From positions 1 through 64,000 of the forward strand of contig JAIUOO010000008.1 of NCBI GenBank assembly GCA_020161695.1: a stretch of 64,000 nucleotides of DNA. Direction: 5' to 3'. The translations under genes were made by a program, and so were the position numbers. The notes beneath the pieces are model-generated. The model searched no databases, was not told where the DNA came from, and was given only the letters and a program-made list of their open reading frames with translations. Shown here one piece after another: positions 34,833-44,841 of the stretch. How positions within the stretch are numbered: the stretch's first letter is position 1; the number at the start of each line of letters is the position of its first letter. The DNA is from Pseudomonadota bacterium (GTDB taxonomy: Bacteria; Pseudomonadota; Alphaproteobacteria; Rhizobiales; Phreatobacteraceae).

Positions 34833-35594
34833 TCACGCGGCCTTGCCGACGATGTCGGCATAGCCATTGGCTTCCAGCTCCAGCGCCAGTTCCGGACCGC
34901 CTGATTTGACGATCTGGCCGCCCGCCATGACGTGCACGACGTCCGGACGGATATAGTCGAGCAGGCGCTGGTAGTGGGTGATGACCACAAAGGCGCGGTC
35001 AGGCGAGCGCATGGCGTTGACGCCGTCCGCGACGATCTTCAGCGCGTCGATGTCGAGGCCGGAATCGGTCTCGTCGAGGATGGCGAGCTTCGGGGCAAGC
35101 AGCGACATCTGCAGGATTTCGTTGCGCTTCTTCTCGCCGCCGGAGAAGCCGACATTGACCGAGCGACGCAGCATGTCCTGAGAGATGCCGAGCTCCTTGG
35201 CCTTGCCGTTGACCAGCTTGATGAACTCCGGCGTCGAAATCTCGCCGAGGCCGTTCTTCTTGCGCTGGGCGTTGATGGCCGCCTTCAGGAAGGTCATCTG
35301 GCCGACGCCGGGAATCTCGATCGGATACTGGAAGGCCAGGAACAGGCCCTTGGCCGCCCGCTCGTCGGGGGCCAGTTCGAGGATGTTCTCGCCGTCGAGC
35401 AGCGCCTCGCCGTCGGTCACATCGTAGTCCTCGCGGCCAGCGAGTACGTAGGACAGCGTCGACTTGCCCGAGCCGTTCGGGCCCATGATGGCGGCGACCT
35501 GCCCCTTCTCGACGGTGAGGTTCAACCCGTTGAGGATCTGCTTGTCCTCGTCGGCGAGCTTGGCGGTCAGGTTCTTGATCTCAAGGAGCGACAT
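34833..35594 (-). CDS. sufC: Suf ATPase SufC
   Basis: A 253-residue ABC-type ATPase energises the SufBCD scaffold in the cytosol; it is not a transporter. Walker A is GPNGSGKST, the signature [10 protein letters not shown], and Walker [16 protein letters not shown] 35594 begins the canonical [11 protein letters not shown]. It is in the middle of the suf operon, with 69 nt to sufB upstream and 7 nt to sufD downstream. Confidence 0.96.
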   Translation of the reverse strand: MSLLEIKNLTAKLADEDKQILNGLNLTVEKGQVAAIMGPNGSGKSTLSYVLAGREDYDVTDGEALLDGENILELAPDERAAKGLFLAFQYPIEIPGVGQMTFLKAAINAQRKKNGLGEISTPEFIKLVNGKAKELGISQDMLRRSVNVGFSGGEKKRNEILQMSLLAPKLAILDETDSGLDIDALKIVADGVNAMRSPDRAFVVITHYQRLLDYIRPDVVHVMAGGQIVKSGGPELALELEANGYADIVGKAA

Positions 35595-35663
35595 GGAGGT
35601 GGTCCGTACAGGAATGGGGCTGGGCCGCACGCGGCCCGCGATATCAGGGCGAAGGCGCCGGCG

Positions 35664-37136
<1,473 letters not shown>

Positions 37137-37185
37137 GGGTCTCTCCTTCTCATCCGCACGGCTTCAAGGGCCGCGGGTCTCACAT

Positions 37186-38337
37186 CTAGGCGGCGCGGGC
37201 CGCGACCTTCCCGGCATGGGCCGAAAAGGCAGTCACGAAACGCTCCACGTCCTCGCGGCTGGTCGACCATCCGAGAGTGACGCGCAGCGCGGATTTTGCT
37301 TCCGCGCCCTCCAGCCCCATCGCAGCCAGAACATGGCTCGGCGCGACCTTGCCGGAGGAACAGGCCGATCCGGTCGAGACCGATACGCCCGCGAGGTCGA
37401 GCGCGATCACGGTGGTCTCGCCGTCTAGGCCGGGATGCACGGTGAGGCTGGTATTCGCCAGCCGCTCCGCTGGCAAGCCAACAACGCGGCTTTGCCCTGA
37501 AATAGTGACGATTTGCCCCTCCAGCCAGTCCCGGAGAGCACCGAGCCGCTGCATTTCGGCATCGATCGAAGCGGCTGCAACCTTCGCGGCCGCACCAAAG
37601 CCGGCAATGCCGACGAGGTTCTCGGTGCCGGCGCGGAACCGGCCTTCCTGGCCGCCGCCCCTCACGAGGCGCTCGATATCGACCGTTTCCGCCCCGCGGA
37701 TGATCGCGCCGACGCCCTGCGGACCGCCGATCTTGTGGGCGGAGACGAAGATCGCATCCGCCCCGAGGGTCCACAGGTCCAGGGGCAGCTTGCCCAGGGC
37801 CTGCACGGCATCGACCACCAGGCTCGCCCCATGGGCGACGCAGAGCCGGCGCACCGCATCGAGCGGCTGGACGACGCCGGTCTCGTTGTTGGCAGCCATG
37901 ACCGACACCAGCGCGGGCCCCGGGGAATCGTCGAGAAGTCGCTCGAGCGCCGCCAGGTCGACCGCCCCGCCCGCCCCCACCGGGCAGATGCGGATCGCGC
38001 CGGGATGAAACCGCCCGCCAGCCAGCACGCAGGAATGCTCGACCGCGGAGACAATCAGCGTCCGGTGGCCGGTCTGCCCGGCCTTTCCGACGAAGCCCGG
38101 CGCGAGCAGCGTCGCCGCCGCCTCGCTGCCGCCGGAGGTGAACGTCACGCAGCGCGCCTCCGCTCCCACCAGCGCCGCGACAACTTCTCGCGCCCCTTCG
38201 ATGATGCGCCGCGCGGCCCGGCCGTCGGCATGCGTCGCCGAGGCGTTGCCCGCTACCGACAGGGCAGCAACCATCGCTTCGCGGGCCTCAGGCAGCAGCG
38301 GCGATGTCGCATTGTGATCGAGATAGGCGCGCGTCAT
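37186..38337 (-). CDS. sufS2: Second cysteine desulfurase (NifS/IscS type), head of suf operon
   Basis: The 383-residue class V aminotransferase has the PLP lysine in VSAHKIGGPQGVG and the catalytic-loop cysteine in VSTGSACSSGKV, the pattern of group I NifS/IscS enzymes rather than SufS. Its position as first gene of the suf operon corresponds to sufS2 of Rhizobium. Thus two desulfurases of different groups are co-expressed. The leader is about 120 nt and contains an 8-bp hairpin (CGGGATCG 38379-38386 / CGATCCCG 38398-38405). The promoter region carries an Irr-like box. Confidence 0.9.
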   Translation of the reverse strand: MTRAYLDHNATSPLLPEAREAMVAALSVAGNASATHADGRAARRIIEGAREVVAALVGAEARCVTFTSGGSEAAATLLAPGFVGKAGQTGHRTLIVSAVEHSCVLAGGRFHPGAIRICPVGAGGAVDLAALERLLDDSPGPALVSVMAANNETGVVQPLDAVRRLCVAHGASLVVDAVQALGKLPLDLWTLGADAIFVSAHKIGGPQGVGAIIRGAETVDIERLVRGGGQEGRFRAGTENLVGIAGFGAAAKVAAASIDAEMQRLGALRDWLEGQIVTISGQSRVVGLPAERLANTSLTVHPGLDGETTVIALDLAGVSVSTGSACSSGKVAPSHVLAAMGLEGAEAKSALRVTLGWSTSREDVERFVTAFSAHAGKVAARAA

Positions 38338-38451
38338 GGCGCTCGAACACCTTGTCGGAAAACCTTGGCTTTTCGTGCCGGGATCGTGTTATAGGCCCGA
38401 TCCCGACGCGGCAGGACCACCAGCGCCCTTCTTGGCAGCGCAGCGGCTCTG

Positions 38452-38468
38452 TTTAGAATAATTCTAAG
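38452..38468. promoter_or_regulatory. Irr-type iron control element (ICE-like palindrome)
   Basis: TTTAGAATAATTCTAAG is an almost perfect palindrome (TTAGAA-TAA-TTCTAA core) closely resembling the ICE motif that I recall for the haem-responsive regulator Irr of Hyphomicrobiales. It abuts the predicted -10 of the suf promoter, a position suited to repression when iron is scarce or haem-free Irr accumulates. It lies between suf and a divergent hydrolase gene. Confidence 0.7.
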
Positions 38469-38496
38469 AACTAGAGCCCGACGGTTGACCTGTCAA
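38468..38496 (-). promoter_or_regulatory. Predicted suf operon promoter
   Basis: On the minus strand TTGACA (38496-38491) is 17 bp from TAGTTC (38473-38468), with the Irr-like box immediately downstream. The -10 is weak, as is common for regulated promoters. Confidence 0.55.
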
Positions 38497-38570
38497 GAAA
38501 AGACATCCGTCGAAATCGAGCGCATTGCAGTGCAATGGTTGCTCGACCGGGGCAATGACGAGGATTTTCC

Positions 38571-39227
38571 ATGCCTGAGGTGATTTTCAACGGTCCGGCC
38601 GGCCGGATCGAGGGCCGTTATCATCCCGCCAAGGTTCGTTCCGCCCCCATCGGCATCGTGTTGCATCCGCATCCGCAGTTCGGCGGCACGATGAACAACC
38701 AGATCGTCTACAACTGCTACTATCAGTTCGTGAATCGTGGCTTCTCGGTGCTGCGCTTCAACTTCCGTGGCGTCGGCCGCAGCCAGGGCTCCTTCGACCA
38801 CGGCGTCGGCGAATTGTCGGACGCGGCCTCCGCCCTCGATTACGCGCAGGCCATCAACCCCGAGGCCCGAACCTGCTGGATCGCCGGCTTCTCCTTCGGC
38901 GCCTGGATCGGCATGCAGCTGCTGATGCGCCGTCCCGAGGTCGAGGGCTTCATCTCCATCGCCCCGCCGGCCAATCTCTACGACTTCTCCTTCCTCGCCC
39001 CCTGCCCCTCCTCGGGCCTGATCGTCCACGGCGACAAGGATGCCGTCGTGCCGATCACCGCCGTCCAGGGGCTCGTCGAGAAGCTCAAGACGCAGAAGGG
39101 CATCGTCATCGAGCAGCAGGTGGTGCCGGGTGCCAACCACTTCTTCGAGAACACCGTCGATCCCCTGATGGACGTCGTCGGCACCTATCTCGACAAGCGG
39201 CTGGGCAAGAAGGATGCGGCGGAATAG
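38571..39227 (+). CDS. Alpha/beta hydrolase (dienelactone-hydrolase-like)
   Basis: The 218-residue protein has a GFSFGAW nucleophile elbow (Ser about residue 105), VHGDKDAVVP for the acid and PGANHFFENT for the histidine. The N-terminal LHPHPQFGGTMNNQIV loop is characteristic of a conserved proteobacterial hydrolase family with unknown natural substrate. No signal peptide is seen. It is divergent from the suf operon, sharing the intergenic region that holds the Irr-like box, so co-regulation is possible. Confidence 0.88.
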   Translation: MPEVIFNGPAGRIEGRYHPAKVRSAPIGIVLHPHPQFGGTMNNQIVYNCYYQFVNRGFSVLRFNFRGVGRSQGSFDHGVGELSDAASALDYAQAINPEARTCWIAGFSFGAWIGMQLLMRRPEVEGFISIAPPANLYDFSFLAPCPSSGLIVHGDKDAVVPITAVQGLVEKLKTQKGIVIEQQVVPGANHFFENTVDPLMDVVGTYLDKRLGKKDAAE

Positions 39228-39239
39228 GCCGCGCGCGCC

Positions 39240-39755
39240 CTATTTCACCAGGTATTCGCGCAGGAGCAGGCGCGCCCTGTGCAGGCGCGCCTTGGTTGCC
39301 TGCCGTGTCAGGCCCAGCGTCCCGCCGATCTCGTCGATCGTCAGTTCCCGGACATCCCGCAACAGGACGATATCGCGATAGCCTTGCGGCAACGCCTCGA
39401 TGGCGGCGGCAAGATCGAGCCTGAGATCGGCGTCCGGCCGGTCGAGCGGCACCTCGTCCGGCACGGCTGCGCCGGCCGCACCGATGCCGGCAAGCCTCGC
39501 GAGTTTCAGGCATTCCCGCCGGACGACCGTGAACAGCCAGGCAGAGACAGCCTGCAACGACCGGATCGTGCCAACCCTCCGCGCGAGCAGCCACAGCGCC
39601 TCCTGCGCGGCGTCTTCGGCATCGGCGGAGCTGCGGCAGGTCCGCCGGGCGTAGCGGCGAATGTCGGGCTGCGCGAGATCGAGCAGCCGCGCGATGGCGG
39701 CATGGTCGCCGAGCCGCGCCGCCTCGAACATCGTCGCCGAAACAGGCACCGCCAT
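39240..39755 (-). CDS. ECF-family sigma factor
   Basis: The 171-residue protein has a sigma-70 region 2 (about 14-80, with DAEDAAQEALWLLARR) and a region 4 (about 114-168, LPQGYRDIVLLRDVRELTIDEIGGTLGLT), with no region 1 or 3. It is thus an ECF sigma factor directing RNA polymerase to a stress regulon. The ATG at 39755 lies 2 nt after the stop of a DUF2892 gene, implying coupling. No recognisable anti-sigma gene is adjacent, which is unusual. Confidence 0.9.
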   Translation of the reverse strand: MAVPVSATMFEAARLGDHAAIARLLDLAQPDIRRYARRTCRSSADAEDAAQEALWLLARRVGTIRSLQAVSAWLFTVVRRECLKLARLAGIGAAGAAVPDEVPLDRPDADLRLDLAAAIEALPQGYRDIVLLRDVRELTIDEIGGTLGLTRQATKARLHRARLLLREYLVK

Positions 39756-39757
39756 GA

Positions 39758-39967
39758 CTACGCCCGATCTCGCGCCCCAATCCCAGCGACGGCGCACATC
39801 GGGCAGTAGCCGACGATGCCGGTCGCGGCAAACATGAGCCCCGCAGCCAGCCCGGCATAGCCAGCCGTTCCGCCGAGATACCAGAGCACCGCGATGCCAG
39901 CCGCTGCACCCGTCACGATCCGCGCGAGCTGCTGCGCGCCGCCGATGTTCTTCCGATAGAACGCCAT
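39758..39967 (-). CDS. DUF2892 (YgaP-like) membrane protein
   Basis: The 69-residue protein has two hydrophobic helices (about 14-30 and 35-52) and a terminal YCPMCAVAGI motif, matching DUF2892 inner-membrane proteins related to the membrane part of YgaP. The CPMC pair could be redox-active or bind metal. It is immediately upstream of, and probably coupled to, the ECF sigma gene. Confidence 0.85.
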   Translation of the reverse strand: MAFYRKNIGGAQQLARIVTGAAAGIAVLWYLGGTAGYAGLAAGLMFAATGIVGYCPMCAVAGIGARDRA

Positions 39968-40151
39968 GATCCGCCTCCTGTGCGGAGGCCGGCCATTCGA
40001 CCTCCTGCATGCTGAGAGGGCGCATCGGCCTAAATGGATTCCCGCCGGCTCAAAAATTTCTGGGGTGGGCGCGCAGCCGGGGCCGATATCCCCTGCGACG
40101 TTGCGCTGTGGCCTTGCGGGCAGGATCGACTCCCCTTAAAGCCCGGAACTC

Positions 40152-41102
40152 ATGACCTCCGCACCTTCGTCCTTCGTGCTGAACCGCCGGCACTTGCTCG
40201 GGATAGAAGGCCTTTCCCCCCAAGAGATCACCGGGCTCCTCGACCTCGCCGAGGAATTCGTCACGCTCAACCGGCAGGTGGAGAAGAAGCGCACGACGCT
40301 GCGCGGACGGACCCAGATCAACCTGTTCTTCGAGGCCTCGACCCGGACCCAGTCCTCATTCGAGCTCGCAGGAAAACGCCTCGGCGCCGACGTCATGAAC
40401 ATGTCGGTGGCCCAGTCCTCGATCAAGAAGGGCGAGACGCTGATCGACACGGCGTTGACCCTCAACGCCATGCATCCCGACATCCTGATCATGCGGCATG
40501 CCGCCTCGGGCGCGGTGGAACTGCTGTCGAAAAAGGTCGACTGTTCGGTCGTCAACGCGGGCGACGGCACCCATGAGCACCCGACGCAGGCGCTGCTCGA
40601 CGCGCTCACCATCCGCCGCAACAAGGGCCGGCTGGAGCGCCTCACCGTCGCCATCTGCGGCGACATCCTTCATTCCCGCGTCGCGCGGTCGAACATCATC
40701 CTGCTCAACGCCATGCAGGCCCGGGTTCGCGCCATTGGCCCGTCCACGTTGCTTCCCGCTGCCGCCGAACGCCTCGGCGTCGAGGTCTATCGCGACATGC
40801 AGGAAGGACTGAAGGACGTCGACATCGTCATGATGCTGCGCCTTCAGCGCGAGCGCATGAACGGCTCCTTCGTGCCCTCGGTGCAGGAGTACTTTCACTT
40901 CTACGGCCTGGACGAGGCCAAGCTGCGCTACGCCAAGCCCGACGCGCTGGTCATGCATCCCGGCCCGATGAATCGCGGCGTCGAGATTTCCACGTCGGTC
41001 GCGGACGGCGCGCAATCGCTTATCCGCGAGCAGGTCGAGATGGGCGTCGCCGTCCGCATGGCCGTGCTGGAAGCCCTCGCCCGCAACCTGCCGAACGCCT
41101 AG
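40152..41102 (+). CDS. pyrB: Aspartate carbamoyltransferase catalytic subunit
   Basis: PyrB condenses carbamoyl phosphate with aspartate, the committed step of pyrimidine synthesis. The 316-residue enzyme shows the carbamoyl-phosphate motif [23 protein letters not shown] and [15 protein letters not shown]. No pyrI lies adjacent, consistent with a complex formed with a dihydroorotase-like partner. The next gene is exactly such a partner (41176). The leader of about 125 nt shows no obvious attenuator. Confidence 0.97.
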   Translation: MTSAPSSFVLNRRHLLGIEGLSPQEITGLLDLAEEFVTLNRQVEKKRTTLRGRTQINLFFEASTRTQSSFELAGKRLGADVMNMSVAQSSIKKGETLIDTALTLNAMHPDILIMRHAASGAVELLSKKVDCSVVNAGDGTHEHPTQALLDALTIRRNKGRLERLTVAICGDILHSRVARSNIILLNAMQARVRAIGPSTLLPAAAERLGVEVYRDMQEGLKDVDIVMMLRLQRERMNGSFVPSVQEYFHFYGLDEAKLRYAKPDALVMHPGPMNRGVEISTSVADGAQSLIREQVEMGVAVRMAVLEALARNLPNA

Positions 41103-41117
41103 GGGATTTTGTCTTGT

Positions 41118-41163
41118 CGCGTTTTCTTCACGCGAACCGGTACCCACTTCGCTCGAAACCGCT
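41118..41163 (-). repeat. Intergenic palindromic repeat, copy A
   Basis: About 46 bp between pyrB and pyrC. Read on the minus strand it matches the copy at 42475-42521 at roughly nine of ten positions, with core TTCGAGCGAAGTGG and ACCGGTTCGCGTGAAG. The two copies flank pyrC in opposite orientation. Similar sequences are, to my recollection, frequent between genes in Hyphomicrobiales. Confidence 0.75.
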
Positions 41164-41175
41164 CCAGAGGGCGAG

Positions 41176-42474
41176 ATGCCGCTGACCGATCCGCGCCCCC
41201 TGCTCCTCGCCAATGCCCGCCTGATCGACCCGGCCGACGGCACCGACCGGCCCGGCAGCCTGCTGATCGAAGGCGGCGTCATCCGCGACCAGGGCACCGA
41301 ACTGCGGCCCGACAGCCTTCCCGATGGCACCGAGACCATCGACTGCGAGGGGCGCGTCGTGGCGCCCGGCCTCGTCGACATGCGCTGCTTCGTCGGTGAG
41401 CCCGGCTACGAGTACCGCGAGACCATCGCCTCGGCCACGAAGGCCGCGGCTGCTGGCGGCGTCACCACCATCGTCTGCCAGCCCTCGACCGAGCCGGTGA
41501 TCGACGACCCCGCCATCGTCGACTTCCTGCTGCGCCGTGCCCGCGACACCGGCATCGTGCGGGTGCATCCGATGGCGGCGCTGACCAAGAAACTCGCGGG
41601 CCGCGAGATGACCGAGTTCGGCCTCCTGAAGGCCGCCGGCGCCGTTGCCTTCACCGACGGCGCGCGCTCCGTCACCGACGCGCTGGTGATGCGCAGGGCC
41701 ATGACCTATGCGCGCGATTTCGACGCGCTGATCGTCCATCACACCGAAGACCCGAACCTCATCGGCGAGGGCGTGATGAACGAGGGCGAATTCTCCTCGC
41801 GCCTCGGCCTCGGGGGCATCCCGGTGGAAGCCGAGACGATCATGCTCGAACGCGACATGCGGCTCGTGAAGCTGACGGGCGCACGCTACCATGCCGCGTC
41901 GATCACCTGCCGGGACTCGCTCGCGATCATCGCCCGCGCCAAGAACGAGGGCCTGCCGGTAACGGCCGCCGTCACGGTCAATCACCTCACCCTCAACGAG
42001 AACGACATCGGCAGCTATCGCACCTTCTGCAAGCTGTCGCCGCCGCTGCGCACCGAGGATGACCGCCTCGCGCTTGCGGACGCCGTTGCGGACGGCCTGG
42101 TCGATATCGTCGTGTCCGACCACGACCCGCAGGACGTCGAGACCAAGCGGCTGCCTTTCGCCGAGGCAGCCCCCGGCGCCGTCGGCGTCGAGACCATGCT
42201 GCCGGCGGCGTTGCGCCTCCATCACGCCGGCCTCGTGCCTCTGCCAGCGCTGCTGAAGTCGCTATCCACTGCGCCGGCAAAGCTTCTCGGCCTGCCCGGC
42301 GGCACGCTGGCGCGCGGTGCGCCCGCGGACCTCGTCGTCATCGATCTCGACGAGCCCTGGGTGCTCGACCGCGACGACCTGCATTCCAAGTGCAAGAACT
42401 CGCCCTTCGACGAGGCGCGCATGACCGGGCGCGTGGTCAGAACCCTCGTTGCCGGACGCACCGTGCACGGTTGA
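41176..42474 (+). CDS. pyrC: Dihydroorotase-like protein (PyrC/PyrX), metal ligands missing
   Basis: The 432-residue amidohydrolase homologue follows pyrB and belongs to the dihydroorotase family: VVAPGLVDM, AGGVTTIVCQPSTEPVID, VHPMAALTKKL and a C-terminal GTLARGAPADLVVIDLDEPW. The metal-binding HxH that should follow VDM is Arg70-Cys71-Phe72, so the binuclear zinc site is probably not formed. Such inactive partners (PyrX/PyrC') stabilise aspartate carbamoyltransferase in Pseudomonas, and similar pyrB-linked proteins occur in alphaproteobacteria. I infer a structural role with PyrB; a catalytic dihydroorotase should exist elsewhere. The start ATG 41176 has a weak ribosome-binding site. Confidence 0.88.
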   Translation: MPLTDPRPLLLANARLIDPADGTDRPGSLLIEGGVIRDQGTELRPDSLPDGTETIDCEGRVVAPGLVDMRCFVGEPGYEYRETIASATKAAAAGGVTTIVCQPSTEPVIDDPAIVDFLLRRARDTGIVRVHPMAALTKKLAGREMTEFGLLKAAGAVAFTDGARSVTDALVMRRAMTYARDFDALIVHHTEDPNLIGEGVMNEGEFSSRLGLGGIPVEAETIMLERDMRLVKLTGARYHAASITCRDSLAIIARAKNEGLPVTAAVTVNHLTLNENDIGSYRTFCKLSPPLRTEDDRLALADAVADGLVDIVVSDHDPQDVETKRLPFAEAAPGAVGVETMLPAALRLHHAGLVPLPALLKSLSTAPAKLLGLPGGTLARGAPADLVVIDLDEPWVLDRDDLHSKCKNSPFDEARMTGRVVRTLVAGRTVHG

Positions 42475-42521
42475 AGCGCTTTCGAGCGAAGTGGCGACCG
42501 GTTCGCGTGAAGAGAAGCGCG
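42475..42521 (+). repeat. Intergenic palindromic repeat, copy B
   Basis: This copy begins at the pyrC stop codon and reads AGCGCTTTCGAGCGAAGTGG followed by a spacer, ACCGGTTCGCGTGAAG and a terminal AGCGCG. Its ends are complementary (AGCGCTT/AAGCGCG-like), so the transcript can fold. It may terminate or protect the pyrBC mRNA. Confidence 0.75.
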
Positions 42522-42625
42522 CGGACAGCGTGCACAATGCGGCAAGGCGGAAAGATAAAACAAATCCCATTCATCCGAGTGGGATTCTGTCCTAGCGTGT
42601 AGCCCTCTCGCAGGGTTCCGCATTC

Positions 42626-43243
42626 ATGCTCACCTCTTCGCTTCCCGCCATCCTCGCCGCAGCCGCCTTCGGCTACCTGCTCGGCTCTATTCCGTTCGGG
42701 CTGGTGCTGACGCGGGCGGCCGGCATGGGCGACATCCGATCCATCGGCTCCGGCAATATCGGGGCGACCAATGTCCTGCGCACCGGCAACAAGGGCCTTG
42801 CGGCGGCGACCCTCCTGCTCGACGGGCTGAAGGGTACTGCCGCTGTCCTGATTGCCAGCCGGTTCGGATGGAATCTCGGCATCGTCGCGGGTGTCGCGGC
42901 CTTCCTTGGCCACGTCTTCCCGGTCTGGCTGAACTTCAAGGGCGGCAAGGGCGTCGCAACCTTTCTCGGCGTCCTTCTGGCGCTCCACTGGCCAGCCTTC
43001 GTCGCCTTCGCGCTCGTCTGGCTCGCGATGGCCTTCGCCTTCCGCTATTCGTCGCTGGCCGCGCTCACGGCAAGCCTCGCCGTGCCGGTGGTCGCGCTTG
43101 CCATGGGCCAGCCCAGGCTCCTGGTCATGGCCGTCATCGCCATGGTCGTGCTGGTCTTCATCAAGCATCACCAGAACATCGCCAAGCTCCTTGCCGGCAC
43201 CGAAAGCCGGATCGGCGAGAAATCCGCGCCGCCGCCCGCATGA
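42626..43243 (+). CDS. plsY: Glycerol-3-phosphate acyltransferase PlsY
   Basis: PlsY transfers an acyl group from acyl phosphate to glycerol-3-phosphate, the first step of phospholipid synthesis, in the inner membrane. The 205-residue protein has about five hydrophobic helices and the three family motifs: [29 protein letters not shown], and [12 protein letters not shown]. Its stop overlaps the dprA start (ATGA). The order plsY-dprA-topA is common in this order. Confidence 0.96.
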   Translation: MLTSSLPAILAAAAFGYLLGSIPFGLVLTRAAGMGDIRSIGSGNIGATNVLRTGNKGLAAATLLLDGLKGTAAVLIASRFGWNLGIVAGVAAFLGHVFPVWLNFKGGKGVATFLGVLLALHWPAFVAFALVWLAMAFAFRYSSLAALTASLAVPVVALAMGQPRLLVMAVIAMVVLVFIKHHQNIAKLLAGTESRIGEKSAPPPA

Positions 43244-44376
43244 ATGCCGGGGGCGACGATCTCTTCGCCCGCCCCGTAGCGGCGATCCGCCTGACGGATC
43301 GCCAGCGCCTCGACTGGCTGCGCCTCGCTCGGTCCGAGAATGTCGGGCCGCGCACCTTCCGCGATCTCCTCAACATGTTCGGCAGCGCCGCCGCGGCGCT
43401 CGACGCCCTGCCCGACCTGTCGCGGCGCGGCGGCGGGCGCGCGATCCGGATCGCCAGCCAGGCGGATGCAGAGCGGGAAATGGTGCTCGCGTCCCACAAT
43501 GGCGTCCGCTTCGTCGCGCTGGGCGAACCCGACTATCCCGACCGCCTGCGCCGCATCGCCTCGGCCCCGCCGCTCCTTGCCCTGAAGGGCGACAGCGCCT
43601 GTTTCGAACGCCCGATGATCGGCCTCGTCGGTTCGCGCAACGCTTCGCTGGCCGGGCTCAAGATGGCGGCGATCCTGGCGCAGGGGCTCGGACAGGCCGG
43701 CTTCACGACGGTATCGGGCCTCGCCCGCGGCATCGACGCGGCCGCCCACAAGGCTTCGCTGACCACCGGAACGGTTGCCGTTCTCGCCGGCGGGCAGGAT
43801 CGAATCTATCCGGCCGAGCACGCCCCGCTCGCCGATGACATCGTCCGGGCTGGCGCCGCAATCAGCGAAATGCCAATGGGCCACGAACCCCGCGCCCGCG
43901 ACTTCCCGCGCCGCAACCGTCTGATCGCCGGCCTGTCGCTCGGCGTGGTGGTTGTCGAGGCGGCCGACCGCTCGGGATCACTGATCACCGCCCGCATGGC
44001 GCTGGAGGAAGACCGCGAGGTCTTCGCCGTGCCGGGCTCGCCGCTCGACCCGCGCGCCGCTGGCACCAACCGTCTCATCAAGCAGGGCGCCGTGCTGGTC
44101 ACCGAGGTCGAGGACATACTCGCGGTACTGCGGCCGATCCTCGACCGCGGCGTCGCGGAGCCCTCACCCGACGAGGACGGCCCGCTCACACCGGCCGATC
44201 CCGGCGAGAATGCTCGCGAAAGACTCGCCATGCTGCTCGGGCCGGTACCGGCGGCAGTCGACGACCTCGTCCGCGCCTCCGGCATGCCGGTCGCCACCGT
44301 GCGGGTGGTGCTTCTCGAACTGGAGCTTGCCGCGCGGCTTCACCGCGACGCGGCGGGGCGGGTATCGCTGGTCTGA
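43240..44376 (+). CDS. dprA: DNA-processing protein DprA
   Basis: DprA binds incoming single-stranded DNA and loads RecA during transformation. The 378-residue protein has a SAM-like N-terminal region, the Rossmann-like core ([70 protein letters not shown]) and a C-terminal winged helix. ATG 43240 overlaps the plsY stop; longer upstream readings lie inside plsY. A small opposing gene overlaps its last 37 bp. Confidence 0.95.
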   Translation: MNAGGDDLFARPVAAIRLTDRQRLDWLRLARSENVGPRTFRDLLNMFGSAAAALDALPDLSRRGGGRAIRIASQADAEREMVLASHNGVRFVALGEPDYPDRLRRIASAPPLLALKGDSACFERPMIGLVGSRNASLAGLKMAAILAQGLGQAGFTTVSGLARGIDAAAHKASLTTGTVAVLAGGQDRIYPAEHAPLADDIVRAGAAISEMPMGHEPRARDFPRRNRLIAGLSLGVVVVEAADRSGSLITARMALEEDREVFAVPGSPLDPRAAGTNRLIKQGAVLVTEVEDILAVLRPILDRGVAEPSPDEDGPLTPADPGENARERLAMLLGPVPAAVDDLVRASGMPVATVRVVLLELELAARLHRDAAGRVSLV

Positions 44377-44642
44377 CCGCCGTCCCTGCTCTCGCTCTCT
44401 GACGCCCGTCGCGCCTCGAGGAACGCATGCTTCTGCTCCGCCTCCAGCCGCACCATGTCCAGCAGATAGTGGAGCGTGCGCAGGTCGGCAGCGCGCGCGA
44501 GGTCGGCAAGTTCAGCTGCGAGGCTGCCGATATAGGCCGCAAGGTCTGCCCGGTCCGGACCTGGCAAGCCGGCCGCCCGCGTCGCTGCGGGCCGCAGCTC
44601 GCCCGCCGCGCGCGGTACGGGCCGCCGATGACTTGCAGGCAT
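44340..44642 (-). CDS. Small conserved-type helical protein, 100 aa
   Basis: A GGAGG box 4 nt before ATG 44642 supports this leftward gene, which overlaps the dprA 3' end by 37 bp. The middle part (about residues 33-75) is a helical segment with [20 protein letters not shown] and [18 protein letters not shown], while both ends are basic and low-complexity. No domain is recognised. It is divergent from topA across an AT-rich control region. Confidence 0.55.
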   Translation of the reverse strand: MPASHRRPVPRAAGELRPAATRAAGLPGPDRADLAAYIGSLAAELADLARAADLRTLHYLLDMVRLEAEQKHAFLEARRASESESRDGGQTSDTRPAASR

Positions 44643-44661
44643 GCTTCCTCCCGGCCGCTGG

Positions 44662-44722
44662 GCGATGCACGCATCGCTAGGTCAGGGAGTCTTTTGCAAT
44701 CATAAATATATGTCAATATAAA
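44662..44722 (+). promoter_or_regulatory. topA promoter with upstream palindrome
   Basis: TTGCAA (44694-44699) and TATAAA (44717-44722) are 17 bp apart, in a strikingly AT-rich patch for this genome. Just upstream, GCGATGC/GCATCGC (44662-44677) forms a 16-bp palindrome lying between topA and the divergent small gene. The expected start near 44729 leaves a leader of about 113 nt. Confidence 0.7.
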
Positions 44723-44841
44723 ATACAATCATTCCGTGCAGAAATCTGGCCATTTGACTTGGGACGGCCTTGTGCCCATGTTCCCGCCGACTTTCGGCAC
44801 CGCATCATCGGTTTGCCGCGGATTTTCAGGGGCACAAGCGC

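Noticed and set aside
44770..44841. Upstream extension of topA
   Set aside because: Adds a non-conserved N-terminus with Cys/His/Arg. The family starts at the NVVIVES strand, and GTG 44842 has the AGGGG box.
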